From Nioella nitratireducens (GTDB lineage Bacteria; Pseudomonadota; Alphaproteobacteria; Rhodobacterales; Rhodobacteraceae), in the NCBI RefSeq assembly GCF_001879715.1, contig NZ_MNBW01000018.1, forward strand, positions 1 through 57,263: DNA of 57,263 bases, given 5' to 3'. The position numbers were made by a program, and so were the translations under genes. Below the pieces are notes generated by a model. That model saw nothing but the letters and a program-made list of their open reading frames with translations. It ran no database searches and was not told the origin of the DNA. This document shows positions 1-8,026 of this stretch, piece after piece (the first letter of the stretch is position 1; the number at the start of each line of letters is the position of its first letter).

Positions 1-78
1 CCTCCGAACAGTGTTGAAGCTTGGTAACTCCAACCAACTCGGTCAGGATCGAATGGACAACCTGTTGAAAGCTCACAT

Positions 79-573
79 CTAGTCCGCTCCCTCGCAGCTA
101 TCGCCCCGCATGCAGGCCGCGATCCGGTCCAACTCTTCCTGCTCCGGGTCGAAGATCAGCCATGCCGGGCAGGCCTCGACCGACAGGAAATAGTCCCGAT
201 CCTGATTGACCCTGAGAAAGGCCAGAACCTCGCGCCCGTCCGGCGGCGGTGCCCCGCAATAGTCGAGGACGCAACTGACATCGACCGTCACCTCCAGCTC
301 GGTCGGGGTGCGAAACCCCACACGGCTGCCGATATCGCCATAGAACAACGCCGGGAAGGTGTAGGGCACGCCCTGCCCGTCCTCGGCGGATTCCGTGATC
401 AGGGGGGTGTCCGGCCCATCCCGCAGGAATGATCCATGGACGATTACGTAGCGATCATCGGAGTTGGCGGCCTGCTGATACATGCCTGCCGGATCGAGAA
501 AGTTGCAGGACAACGCAAAGACGGGCGCAGTTGAACCGACCAGTGCCAGAGTCGCGGCAAACCATTTCAGCAT
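79..573 (-). CDS. Secreted hypothetical protein
   Basis: A 164-residue protein with a clear signal peptide: Lys3, a hydrophobic stretch to about residue 20 and a probable cleavage after the VFA of APVFALS. The mature part has at least six Cys (SCNF, VSCVLDYCG, EACP, CMRGDSC), so a disulfide-bonded periplasmic or secreted protein is likely. I recognise no catalytic motif or family. It lies 55 bp downstream of rppH on the same strand, so it may be the last gene of that transcription unit. The 78 bp between its stop and the window edge show no gene. The coding call rests on the signal peptide and a consistent reading frame; the function is unknown. Confidence 0.75.
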   Translation of the reverse strand: MLKWFAATLALVGSTAPVFALSCNFLDPAGMYQQAANSDDRYVIVHGSFLRDGPDTPLITESAEDGQGVPYTFPALFYGDIGSRVGFRTPTELEVTVDVSCVLDYCGAPPPDGREVLAFLRVNQDRDYFLSVEACPAWLIFDPEQEELDRIAACMRGDSCEGAD

Positions 574-628
574 CGGGCATCTCCATTACGGATCATGGTG
601 ATCCTGCCAGAAAATCGGCCCGCTGACG

Positions 629-1108
629 TCAGACCAGCCCCAGCTCTCGCATCACCTGCTGGTAGATCGGGCGCTTGAACGGCACGATCGCGTCAAGCAG
701 TTCGCCGGGGTCCATCCAGCGCCAGTCGGAAAACTCCTCGTCCTTGTAGGCGAGGTTCACCACCTCGTCCGGCGCGTCCAGGCGCATCAGGAACCACATC
801 TGCTTTTGCCCGCGATACTTGCCACCCCACCGTGTCGCCACCACAGCATGCGGCAGATCATAGGGCAGCCAGTCGACCGTCTGGCCAACCAGCGTGACAT
901 GTTCCGGTGCGACGCCGGTTTCCTCCAGCAATTCGCGCCGGGCGGCGGTCTCGGGCTCTTCGCCCTTGTCCACACCGCCCTGCGGCATTTGCCAGGCAGG
1001 CACATCCATATCGGCACGCTGCCCGGCAAAGACCTTGCCTTCACCGTTGATCAGCACCACGCCGACGTTCAGCCGGTAGGGCAGTTTCGCAATCTGCTCG
1101 GGCGTCAC
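629..1108 (-). CDS. rppH: RNA pyrophosphohydrolase RppH (Nudix)
   Basis: A 159-residue Nudix hydrolase. The Nudix box spans about residues 44-66 (GGVDKGEE, RELLEETG) with the catalytic REXXEE core intact. The N-terminal PYRLNVGVVLIN and the WQMPQGG lead-in are typical of RppH (YgdP/NudH). The family removes pyrophosphate from 5'-triphosphate mRNA ends and so starts RNase E-dependent decay; it also cleaves diadenosine polyphosphates. The length is usual for the family. The start is GTG, 14 bp after the ctpA stop, with a purine/G-rich stretch upstream. It is the downstream member of gpmI-EnvC-like-ctpA-rppH, a linkage common in Rhodobacterales. No Nudix residue is missing. Confidence 0.93.
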   Translation of the reverse strand: MTPEQIAKLPYRLNVGVVLINGEGKVFAGQRADMDVPAWQMPQGGVDKGEEPETAARRELLEETGVAPEHVTLVGQTVDWLPYDLPHAVVATRWGGKYRGQKQMWFLMRLDAPDEVVNLAYKDEEFSDWRWMDPGELLDAIVPFKRPIYQQVMRELGLV

Positions 1109-1122
1109 CGGCTGCGCCCCCG

Positions 1123-2445
1123 TTACTGGGGACGCAGGGCACTCAGCCCGTGCAGGATGTCGATGGCATAGGCCAGCTGATAATCCTCGGCCCGCAATTC
1201 CGCCATGGCTTGTACCTGATCCTGCTCTTCCTGGAGTTGCCGGATCTCATCCTCGCTAAGCGTGGTGTTGGCCAATGCTCCGCGCAGCGAGGCCTCGGTG
1301 CGTTGCGGGCGACCGTTACCCTCGACCGCGCCGACCTCGCGCTGTTCGACAAGGATGTCGGGGGCCACGCCAAGGGCCTGAATCGAGCGGCCCGACGGGG
1401 TGTAATAAAGCGATGTCGTCAGACGGATCGCGCCATCGCCCTGCACCGGCATCACCGACTGAACCGACCCCTTGCCAAAACTGTTGGTACCCACCACCAC
1501 AGCGCGGTGGTGATCTTGCAAAGCGCCGGCCACGATTTCCGAGGCAGAGGCCGAGCCTCCGTTGATCAGCACCACCATCGGCAGCCCGTCGATCAGGTCG
1601 CCCGGCGTGGCGTTGTAGCGATCCCCATCCGCGGGGTCGCGGCCACGGGTCGAAACGATCTCACCTTGCTCTAGGAAGGCATCCGACACCCGGATCGCCT
1701 GGGTCAGCAGGCCGCCAGGGTTGTTGCGCAAGTCCAGAACCACGCCTTCGAGATTGTCGATCCCGCCGACCTCGTCGATCATCTGTTCCAGCCCGTCCCG
1801 CAGGTTGGGGAAGGTCTGTTCCGAGAAGCTGGCCACACGCAGGATGGCGGTGTTGCCCTCAAGCCGGTGACGCACGGCGGTCAGGCGGATACGATCACGC
1901 ACCAGTGTCAGGTCGAACGGTTCCTGCTCGCCCTCGCGCACGACGGTCAGCACGATTTCCGAGCCGATCTCGCCGCGCATCATGTCCACCGCTTCTTCCA
2001 GCGTCATGCCAAGCAGCGACTGCCCGTCCACATGGGTGATGAAATCGCCCGACTGGATGCCCGCATCCATCGCTGGAGTATCGTCCATCGGGGTGATGAC
2101 CTTGACGAAGCCTTCTTCCTGCGTGACCTCGATCCCCAGACCGCCGAACTCGCCACGGGTCTGGGTCTGCATCGCGTCGTAATCCTGCGGCGGCAGATAG
2201 GATGAATGCGGATCGAGCGAGGTCAGCATCCCGTTGATCGCGGCCTCGATCAGGTCGGCCTCGTCCACGTCTTCAACGTAATAGGTGCGGATACGCTCGA
2301 ACACATCGCCGAACAGGTCCAGCTGTTCATAAACGCTGGTGTTGCGCGTGTTCTCCTGGGCGATCAGGGGGCCCGCGACCTGCGTGGTCAGCAGGATGCC
2401 GGCCGCGGTTCCGCCGAGCGCCGCCATCACAAATCTCTTCGTCAT
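1123..2445 (-). CDS. ctpA: Carboxy-terminal processing protease (S41 family)
   Basis: A 440-residue S41 peptidase with an N-terminal signal peptide or anchor (residues 1-29), a PDZ domain at about 95-170 and the tail-specific protease domain. The catalytic Ser/Lys dyad is visible as GGSASASEI (Ser about 300) and FGKGSVQ (Lys about 325, Gln about 329), with the usual 25-residue Ser-Lys spacing. The family works in the periplasm, trimming C-termini of envelope proteins and often peptidoglycan hydrolases. It lies 9 bp after a gene for a murein hydrolase activator, which fits a role in cell-wall hydrolase control. The start ATG has a good Shine-Dalgarno site, GAGGAG, five bases upstream. Confidence 0.95.
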   Translation of the reverse strand: MTKRFVMAALGGTAAGILLTTQVAGPLIAQENTRNTSVYEQLDLFGDVFERIRTYYVEDVDEADLIEAAINGMLTSLDPHSSYLPPQDYDAMQTQTRGEFGGLGIEVTQEEGFVKVITPMDDTPAMDAGIQSGDFITHVDGQSLLGMTLEEAVDMMRGEIGSEIVLTVVREGEQEPFDLTLVRDRIRLTAVRHRLEGNTAILRVASFSEQTFPNLRDGLEQMIDEVGGIDNLEGVVLDLRNNPGGLLTQAIRVSDAFLEQGEIVSTRGRDPADGDRYNATPGDLIDGLPMVVLINGGSASASEIVAGALQDHHRAVVVGTNSFGKGSVQSVMPVQGDGAIRLTTSLYYTPSGRSIQALGVAPDILVEQREVGAVEGNGRPQRTEASLRGALANTTLSEDEIRQLQEEQDQVQAMAELRAEDYQLAYAIDILHGLSALRPQ

Positions 2446-2454
2446 CTCAACTCC

Positions 2455-3588
2455 TCACTGGTCTTGTGTCGCGAACCACGGGGTCGGGTCCACGGGCTCT
2501 CCGGCCTCTCTCATTTCCATATAAAGCGTTTCCGACAGATCTCCGCCAGCCGATTGGCCCGAGGAAACGATCAATTCTTCGCGGTTTGGCGATTCGCCCC
2601 CCATCAAAGCAACGGGATTGCCTTGCGCCAGCAGATCCCCGGCCCGCACGAAGACTTCTCCGAGTCCGGCGAGAATCAGCAGATAGTCGCCCTGCGGCTC
2701 CAGAATGACGACATTGCCGTAGTCCAGAAGCGGCCCGGCATAGCGCACCGTCGCGTGCCAAGGGGCCGAAACCAGGGCGCGCGGTTCGGTCGCAACGATC
2801 AGACCAGGGCGAACCACCCCCGCCGCATCGGGTTGGTCGAACGCACGCAGGATGCGCCCCCGCACCGGCAAGGGCAAGTCGCCACGCTGCGCGGTGAACG
2901 AGGGCAAGTCCCCGGCCGCACCGGACAGCGAGTCGAGCGACCGGATCGCCACCGCGAACCCATCCAGGGATTCGGCACTATGGGTCAGTTGCATGAGCGC
3001 ATCGGTATCGGCGGCATGGCGCGGCGGCAAGGTGCGCCGCTCGGCCATGGCCTGACTCAGCGCCACGCGGGCCTGTTGCACACCGCTCAGCCCATCGGAC
3101 AACTGCTCTTCCGCGCCATCCTGCAACGCCCGCAACAGGGCAAGTTCCTCTAACTGGTGGCGCAGGTCCGTCGCCTCTCCGGCCACTGCGGGGGTCACGT
3201 CGGACAGGATCATCCCCGCCCGCGCGGTGCCGACCGGCCCCGAAGGATGCAGCAGCATCAGCGGGGCCGGGGCCTCTTGCATGGATTGCAACACGCCGAG
3301 CAGCCGTCCGAGACGCTCTTGCTCGGCTTCGAAGACAACGGTGATCGCCTGTTCCCGTATAGCGGCGCGGCGCATGCCTTCGCGCAGCGCGGCCAGCCCC
3401 TCTTCATAGGCGGTGATCGTCTCGGTCAGGGCATCGACGCGGTCGCGGGCGTCCTCGGCCTCGGACATCGACAACGCGGCGCGCTCCAACATCTGCGCCG
3501 CGCGCTGCGCCGTCAGCGCCGGACCGTCCTGCGCCAGTCCAGCCGACGCGCTGGCGCAAAGCGCTGTGATCAGCGCCAGTTGTTTCAT
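2455..3588 (-). CDS. EnvC-like murein hydrolase activator (degenerate LytM/M23)
   Basis: A 377-residue protein with a signal peptide (cleavage near GLAQ), a long N-terminal coiled coil (about 25-200) and a C-terminal LytM fold (about 255-365). The zinc-ligand positions look degenerate: RPGLIVATEP stands where HXGXD would be, and the terminal HXH is replaced by LYMEMR. This is the EnvC/NlpD situation, in which the domain activates amidases rather than cutting peptidoglycan itself. ATG at 3588 overlaps the gpmI stop in an ATGA junction, which favours it over an upstream in-frame start. It sits between gpmI and ctpA and is probably co-transcribed. Inactivity is inferred from the missing His residues. 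Confidence 0.87.
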   Translation of the reverse strand: MKQLALITALCASASAGLAQDGPALTAQRAAQMLERAALSMSEAEDARDRVDALTETITAYEEGLAALREGMRRAAIREQAITVVFEAEQERLGRLLGVLQSMQEAPAPLMLLHPSGPVGTARAGMILSDVTPAVAGEATDLRHQLEELALLRALQDGAEEQLSDGLSGVQQARVALSQAMAERRTLPPRHAADTDALMQLTHSAESLDGFAVAIRSLDSLSGAAGDLPSFTAQRGDLPLPVRGRILRAFDQPDAAGVVRPGLIVATEPRALVSAPWHATVRYAGPLLDYGNVVILEPQGDYLLILAGLGEVFVRAGDLLAQGNPVALMGGESPNREELIVSSGQSAGGDLSETLYMEMREAGEPVDPTPWFATQDQ

Positions 3589-5102
3589 GCAAACAGGCAC
3601 GTGCCTGTCATCTCCTGGGGTTGCTCAAGCTGCATCAGCCGCAACAGGGTGGGCGCCAGATCGGCCAGCCGCCCGTCATGCATCTTGACCCCCTCGGGCC
3701 CGCCAAACAGGATCACCGGCACCGGGTTCAACGTGTGCGCCGTGTGCGGCCCGCCGGTTTCGGGGTCGATCATCATGTCGCAATTGCCGTGATCCGCCGT
3801 CACGATCATTGCGCCGCCGACCTTTTCCAAGGCCGCCACGGCCGCGCTGAGGCCAGAATCCACCGCTTCGCACGCCTTCACCGCAGCGGGGATGATTCCG
3901 GTATGCCCCACCATGTCGGGATTGGCGAAGTTCACCACGATCAGGTCGTATTGCTTCTCGATCGCATCGACGAGATGTGCAGTCACCTCTCCGGCCGACA
4001 TTTCAGGCTGCAAGTCATAGGTCGCCACCTTGGGCGATTTCGGCATGTAACGATCTTCGCCCTTGACCGGGGCTTCCTTGCCGCCGTTCAGGAAGAAGGT
4101 GACATGCGGGTATTTCTCGGTCTCGGCGATATGGAACTGGGTCAGGTCGTGGCTGGCGACCCATTCCGCCAGCGTGTTCCTGATTTCCTGTTTGGGGAAG
4201 ACCGTGGTCATGAACGTGTTGTGTCGTTCCGAGTAGTCCACCATCCCGAGCAGCGCGGCAAGGGGCGGGCGGCCTGTCACATCGAACCCGTCAAACTCCG
4301 GATCGCCAATGGCCGACAGGATTTCCCGCGCGCGGTCGGCGCGGAAATTGAGGAAGAAGACGCCGTCGCCATCCTTCATCCCCGCGTAGCCTTCGATCAC
4401 GAAAGGTTCAATGAATTCATCGGTTTGGTCGAGATCATAGGAAGTCTCGATCCCGATCTGTGCCTCTTTCATCGCGTCGCCATCGGCCAGCACCATCGCG
4501 CGCCACGCTTTCTCGACCCGGTCCCACCGGTTGTCGCGGTCCATGGCGTAGTAGCGGCCCGAGACCGAGACCACCTGCGCGCCTTCAGGCAGGGCGGATT
4601 CGACGGTCAGGATGTCGTGGAACGCGGCTGTCGGGGCCACGTCGCGGCCATCGGTGATGACATGGACAGCGACCGGAATGCCCTTGTCCGTCAACATCTT
4701 GGCTGCGGCGAGCATGTGGTCCTGATGGGCGTGGACGCCGCCTTTGGAGGTCAGGCCGATGAGGTGGGCGGTGCCGCCAGTGGATTTCAGGGTTTCGGCA
4801 AAATCGTTAAGGGATTGATTTTCAAAGAAAGACCCGTCCTCGATGGCAAGGTCGATCTGGCCGAGGTCCATCGCCACGACCCGGCCCGCGCCGATATTGG
4901 TGTGGCCCACTTCCGAGTTGCCCATCTGCCCGGTCGGCAGGCCCACATCTGGGCCATGCGTGACCAGCGTGGCATGGGGGCAGGTTGCCATAAGCCTGTC
5001 AAAACAAGGGGTTGCGGCAAGGAAAGGGGCGTTTCCGGGGCCGTCTGGGGCCAGACCCCATCCGTCGAGAATGCACAGCACCACGGGTTTGGGAACGGCC
5101 AT
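3585..5102 (-). CDS. gpmI: 2,3-bisphosphoglycerate-independent phosphoglycerate mutase
   Basis: A 505-residue cytosolic Mn-dependent iPGM interconverting 3- and 2-phosphoglycerate in glycolysis and gluconeogenesis. Alkaline-phosphatase-superfamily residues are visible: ILDGWG (Asp13), the nucleophile motif NSEVGHTNIG (Ser63), GGVHAHQDH, DGRDVAP, NFANPDMVGHTG and TADHGNCD with the following HTAH. The length is normal for the family. ATG is preceded by AAGGGG at a good spacing. It overlaps the EnvC-like gene by 4 bp. The upstream leader contains a hairpin followed by a T-run (see the separate entry), so expression may be attenuated. Confidence 0.97.
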   Translation of the reverse strand: MAVPKPVVLCILDGWGLAPDGPGNAPFLAATPCFDRLMATCPHATLVTHGPDVGLPTGQMGNSEVGHTNIGAGRVVAMDLGQIDLAIEDGSFFENQSLNDFAETLKSTGGTAHLIGLTSKGGVHAHQDHMLAAAKMLTDKGIPVAVHVITDGRDVAPTAAFHDILTVESALPEGAQVVSVSGRYYAMDRDNRWDRVEKAWRAMVLADGDAMKEAQIGIETSYDLDQTDEFIEPFVIEGYAGMKDGDGVFFLNFRADRAREILSAIGDPEFDGFDVTGRPPLAALLGMVDYSERHNTFMTTVFPKQEIRNTLAEWVASHDLTQFHIAETEKYPHVTFFLNGGKEAPVKGEDRYMPKSPKVATYDLQPEMSAGEVTAHLVDAIEKQYDLIVVNFANPDMVGHTGIIPAAVKACEAVDSGLSAAVAALEKVGGAMIVTADHGNCDMMIDPETGGPHTAHTLNPVPVILFGGPEGVKMHDGRLADLAPTLLRLMQLEQPQEMTGTCLFA

Positions 5103-5133
5103 GTCGGACCCCTTTTCTGCAACGGTCCCCCGC

Positions 5134-5162
5134 GTTCTAGGCGGCGGCGGAGCCTAGGGCAA
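5134..5162 (-). promoter_or_regulatory. Candidate sigma-70-type promoter for gpmI operon
   Basis: Read on the minus strand, TTGCCC (5162-5157) and TAGAAC (5139-5134) are separated by 17 bp and lie about 35 bp upstream of the gpmI start. This matches -35/-10 spacing but both boxes are imperfect. It lies downstream of the leader hairpin, so a transcript from here would avoid that hairpin. This is a motif call only. Confidence 0.3.
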
Positions 5163-5203
5163 GGCCCGCCTGCTGCCCGCGTCGACGCAGCCACGCGACA
5201 CGC

Positions 5204-5236
5204 AAAAACAGGGGGTGCCACGCGTACACCCCCTGT
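5204..5236 (-). terminator. Terminator or attenuator hairpin in gpmI leader
   Basis: On the minus strand ACAGGGGGTG (5236-5227), a 9-nt loop and CACCCCCTGT (5217-5208) form a perfect 10-bp stem, followed directly by a run of five T (5208-5204). That is the form of a Rho-independent terminator, about 100 bp upstream of gpmI and on its strand. It ends either an upstream transcript or a gpmI leader RNA. The left arm is one of three tandem copies (5224-5256), so other pairings are possible. Confidence 0.55.
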
Positions 5237-5256
5237 ACACCCCCCGTACACCCCCT
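5224..5256. repeat. 11-bp tandem repeat, three copies
   Basis: Three consecutive copies of GTACACCCCCT, the middle one ending in C instead of T, followed by a decayed partial copy (GTGCATACGG). On the minus strand each copy supplies an AGGGGGTG arm able to pair with the single CACCCCCTGT at 5217-5208. Loss or gain of units would alter the leader hairpin upstream of gpmI. Confidence 0.8.
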
Positions 5257-5262
5257 GTGCAT

Positions 5263-5843
5263 ACGGAAAGAGGGTTTTGGGTTTAGGGGGGTAGAGATGA
5301 CAGAGACGTCTCTTGGCGGTGGTTCACGGCCCATTCCGGACGGTAGCGGTAGGCGTAGCGGATGACGGTTTCGCGCACATTGCGGACCATGATCGGAATG
5401 TCAGCGATGAGGGCAGCGGCCGCCCGTGGTGGGCGCGAAAGCGCCCGCCTTGGGGGCGGGCGGGCGCTGCCCGGCGTAAACGCCGGGCGGTAAAGATGAT
5501 CGAAGTGTCCGCCAGGGGAATGTCCGCATTGTTCCGCATAGCGGACTTTCACGCTCTCCGCCCATTCTGACCGGACGGAATCCCACTCCAACCCAAACCT
5601 TCCGCCAAAGCACACCCGCGCACGCCCCGCGCGGGACAAAGGCCGCGAGGCCGCCGCGCATCGCCGGGCCGCTATAAAGGGCTGCCATTCAACGGTCGGA
5701 TCGCCGCACCGCGGCCCGTCGCTCCGCGGCTTGGTCCCGGCCGCGATGGAGGTGACAGGCCGGTGGGGAGCTTGGTGCCCCGATCCGATCTGTCGCGGAT
5801 TTGGCTGGCATGAAGCGCTGCCGCTCGCCCGTTGGATCGCCCC
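5263..5843. other. Non-coding, hairpin-rich spacer between rlmH and gpmI
   Basis: I see no convincing gene in this stretch; short frames on both strands have arbitrary, Arg/Pro-rich content. It does hold strong secondary structure: GGGCGC-GAAA-GCGCCC (5431-5446, a GNRA tetraloop), CGCCCGCC / GGCGGGCG (5442-5462), GCCCGGCG-TAAA-CGCCGGGC (5469-5488) and an outer pairing GGGCAGCG (5411-5418) with CGCTGCCC (5465-5472). The first two stems compete for the same bases. The block could be a dispersed intergenic repeat or a structured RNA. The remainder (5640-5843) shows nothing recognisable beyond high GC. Confidence 0.4.
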
Positions 5844-6314
5844 TCACACGCGGTGATACGGGCTGCCCGACAGGATGGACGCGGCGCGGTAGAGCTGTTC
5901 GCAGAGCATCACGCGGGCGAGCATGTGGGGCCAGACCATCGCCCCGAAGCTCAGCACCATGTCGGCCTGGTCCACCAATGCGGGGTCTAACCCGTCTGCG
6001 CCCCCGATCACGAAGGCCATGTTCTGCGCGCCCTGATCGCGGCGTTTGGCGAGGACGCCCGCGAACTCGGGCGAGGACATCACGCGCCCGCGTTCATCCA
6101 GCGCGCATACCACGGCACCGGATGGCAGGGCCTTGCGCAGAAGCTCCGCCTCGGCGGGTTTGCCACCGCCCTTCTTGTCCTCGACCTCAACCAGTTTCGC
6201 GGGGCCAAGGCCAAGCGCCCGCCCCGTTCGATCGAACCGTTTGAGATAATCGGTGACAAGATCGGCCTCGGGCCCGGCCCGGAGCCGGCCCGCAACGCAA
6301 AGACTGACCCGCAT
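5844..6314 (-). CDS. rlmH: 23S rRNA (pseudouridine-1915-N3)-methyltransferase RlmH
   Basis: A 156-residue SPOUT-class methyltransferase that modifies pseudouridine 1915 in helix 69 of 23S rRNA on 70S ribosomes. Family features are visible: the N-terminal MRVSLCVAGRL with the following AEADLVTDYLKR-like region, CALDERGRVMSS, the SAM-knot segment FVIGGADGL and the C-terminal HMLARVMLCEQLYRA ending in SPYHRV. The length matches E. coli RlmH (155). It lies 9 bp downstream of rsfS, the classic rsfS-rlmH pair, so both act on the large ribosomal subunit. The start ATG is the first in frame and fits the family N-terminus. Confidence 0.96.
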   Translation of the reverse strand: MRVSLCVAGRLRAGPEADLVTDYLKRFDRTGRALGLGPAKLVEVEDKKGGGKPAEAELLRKALPSGAVVCALDERGRVMSSPEFAGVLAKRRDQGAQNMAFVIGGADGLDPALVDQADMVLSFGAMVWPHMLARVMLCEQLYRAASILSGSPYHRV

Positions 6315-6323
6315 GAGAGGATC

Positions 6324-6704
6324 TCAGACGCTGCCGGCGGGCAGCCACATCTTCTCTAGCTGGTAGAACTCTCGCACCTCGGGGCGGAACACGTGGACGA
6401 TCACATCGCCCGCGTCGATCAGCACCCAATCGCCGCTGTCTTTGCCTTCCATGCGCACGGTCAGCCCGAAGGTCTCTTTCACCCGCTCGGCAAGCTTTTC
6501 CGACATCGCCGCCACCTGCCGCGAGGACCGGCCCGACGCGATGACCATGTGGTCCGCCATCTGGGTCTTGCCGCGCAGGTCGATCTGGACGATCTCTTCC
6601 GCCTTGTCGTCGTTGAGAGAGGTCAGCACCGCGTCGAGCAACGCATCGCTCGTCAGGGTCTGGGTCGGGCGCGAACGGGGCGCCGTTGGTGCAGCCGTTT
6701 CCAT
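6324..6704 (-). CDS. rsfS: Ribosomal silencing factor RsfS
   Basis: RsfS binds uL14 on the 50S subunit and blocks subunit joining under starvation. Family motifs are present: LLDAVLTSLNDDKAEEIVQIDL, then KTQMADHMVIASGRSSRQVAAMSEKL, with GDWVLIDAGDVIVHVFRPEVREFYQLEKMW near the end. The ATG at 6704 gives 126 aa, usual for the family. However, a perfect AAGGAGG lies upstream, eight bases before an in-frame CTG at 6728 and about 32 before the ATG, so initiation at CTG (134 aa) is possible. The next gene is rlmH, 9 bp away. The start is the only uncertain point. Confidence 0.93.
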   Translation of the reverse strand: METAAPTAPRSRPTQTLTSDALLDAVLTSLNDDKAEEIVQIDLRGKTQMADHMVIASGRSSRQVAAMSEKLAERVKETFGLTVRMEGKDSGDWVLIDAGDVIVHVFRPEVREFYQLEKMWLPAGSV

Positions 6705-6853
6705 GGCCGCTTGAACAGGTCCAGTCAGGACGTGGTCCTCCTTGGTAGCACGCCGCAAAGATCCCCGGCGCCGGGATGCGTCAAATGTAGCATCGGCTAG
6801 CGCCTGTCTCAACCAGCGGCCCGATTCGCAAGGGTCAATTTGTTGCTATTCGG

Positions 6854-7567
6854 TCAGAACAGGCTGGCGGCAAGCGGGGCAAGCACCGCCGTGAGGATCG
6901 CGTTCAGCCCCATGCCGATACCGGAAAAGGCCCCGGCGGTCTCATTCACCTGGAAGGCGCGGGCGGTGCCGATGCCATGCGCGGCCACGCCAACGGCAAA
7001 GCCGCGCGCGCGCCAGTCGCGCAGGCGCAGCAGGTTCAGCAGGGGCGTGGCAACGATCGCGCCGATGACGCCGGTCAGCAGAACAAGGACCGCTGTCAGG
7101 GCGGGCGCGCCGCCAATACGTTCGGACACGCCCATGGCGACGGGGGCGGTGGCGGATTTCGGGGCGAGGGAGAGAAGCGGCTCCATCTCCAGCCCGAGCG
7201 CGTACCCCACGCCGAGCGCCACCGCGATTGCGGTGGTGGACCCGGCCAGCAGGGCGGCCAGCATCGGCACCAGTGCCTTGCGCACCCGACCAAGGTTGAA
7301 ATAGAGCGGCACGGCAAGGGCCACGGTGGCGGGGCCAAGCAGGAAATGCACGAACTGCGCGCCTTCGAAATAGACCGCGTAGGGCGTGCCGGTGACCCAG
7401 AGCGTCACCGCCAGCATAATCACCGCCAAGAGCACCGGGTTGGCCAGCGGCGCGCGGTTCGCCAGCAGGGAAATCCGGTCGGCCGCGACATAGGCCACAA
7501 GGGTCAGGGTCAGCCACAGCAGCGGCCCTTGGCTGAGATAGGTCCAGAGTTGCCAGACATCAGTCAT
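6854..7567 (-). CDS. lrgB: LrgB/CidB family membrane protein
   Basis: A 237-residue multi-pass inner-membrane protein. LrgB hallmarks: PLLWLTLTLVAYVAADR at the N-terminus, a central FLLGPATVALAVPLYFN, GVSERIGGAPALTAV and the C-terminal GIGTARAFQVNETAGAFSGIGMGLN. LrgAB-type pairs are holin-like or export proteins linked to murein hydrolase activity; in several bacteria and in chloroplasts they export glycolate or pyruvate. The substrate here cannot be read from sequence. The start at 7567 overlaps the lrgA stop by 8 bp, so the two are translationally coupled. The longer in-frame extension upstream lies inside lrgA and is not needed. Confidence 0.9.
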   Translation of the reverse strand: MTDVWQLWTYLSQGPLLWLTLTLVAYVAADRISLLANRAPLANPVLLAVIMLAVTLWVTGTPYAVYFEGAQFVHFLLGPATVALAVPLYFNLGRVRKALVPMLAALLAGSTTAIAVALGVGYALGLEMEPLLSLAPKSATAPVAMGVSERIGGAPALTAVLVLLTGVIGAIVATPLLNLLRLRDWRARGFAVGVAAHGIGTARAFQVNETAGAFSGIGMGLNAILTAVLAPLAASLF

Positions 7568-7913
7568 CGGCCAGCCCCATCGCCTTGGCCACGCCGGTGA
7601 ACACCAGCGCACCAACCGCAATCGCCAGCACCGTCGACAGGACCAGCGCCGCGAAGATCGCCACGCCGTGCGCGACCAGCAGGTCCATATGGCCGATCAC
7701 GCCGACGCCCGCAGGCACGAACAAGAGCGACAGGTGCCCCAGGAGGCCAGTCGCCGTCTCCTTGATCGCGGTGGCGAGCCGGGGGATCAGCGCCATTGCG
7801 GCCAAGAGCAGGACCATGCCCAGCACCGGCCCCGGCAGGACGGGAAACAGGGCGCGGCTGATGACCTCGCCCACAAGCTGGAACACCAGCAACACCGTGA
7901 TGTGGAAAATCAT
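7560..7913 (-). CDS. lrgA: LrgA/CidA family holin-like protein
   Basis: A 117-residue protein with four predicted transmembrane segments and the family motif FPVLPGPVLGMVLLL near residues 22-36, followed by LSLLFVPAGVGVIGHMDLL. It is the small partner of LrgB, encoded first and overlapping it by 8 bp. The length is normal for the family. No LytTR or LysR regulator is adjacent, so control must come from elsewhere. The LrgAB function (murein hydrolase control versus small-metabolite export) is unsettled between species. Confidence 0.9.
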   Translation of the reverse strand: MIFHITVLLVFQLVGEVISRALFPVLPGPVLGMVLLLAAMALIPRLATAIKETATGLLGHLSLLFVPAGVGVIGHMDLLVAHGVAIFAALVLSTVLAIAVGALVFTGVAKAMGLADD

Positions 7914-7975
7914 GCCGCCTGTCCCTTCGTGGCCGATCAGATTTGACCGACCCTAGCGCCCCTTGCGGAAAGGAA

Positions 7976-8002
7976 AACCCCGGCCTTGCACGGGCCGGGG
8001 TT
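7976..8002 (-). terminator. Rho-independent terminator after the TsoY-like gene
   Basis: A perfect 10-bp stem, AACCCCGGCC and GGCCGGGGTT, with a 7-nt loop. It lies 24 bp beyond the stop at 8027 on the minus strand. On that strand the stem runs into TTTTCCTTTCC, a short T-rich tract. Confidence 0.75.
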
Positions 8003-8026
8003 CCCAGATGGACCTGAAAGGGAGGA

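Noticed and set aside
5224..5256. CRISPR-like array
   Set aside because: The units are 11 bp and contiguous with no spacers; no cas genes are present. No CRISPR array was seen elsewhere.
3621..5294. 557-codon plus-strand open frame
   Set aside because: It lies opposite gpmI, is His/Arg/Gly-rich with no domain, and exists because high-GC codons leave few stops on the opposite strand.
5283..5639. 118-codon minus-strand frame in the gpmI-rlmH spacer
   Set aside because: Arg/Pro-rich, no ribosome site, and the frame spans the hairpin block; overlapping frames look equally good, so none is supported.
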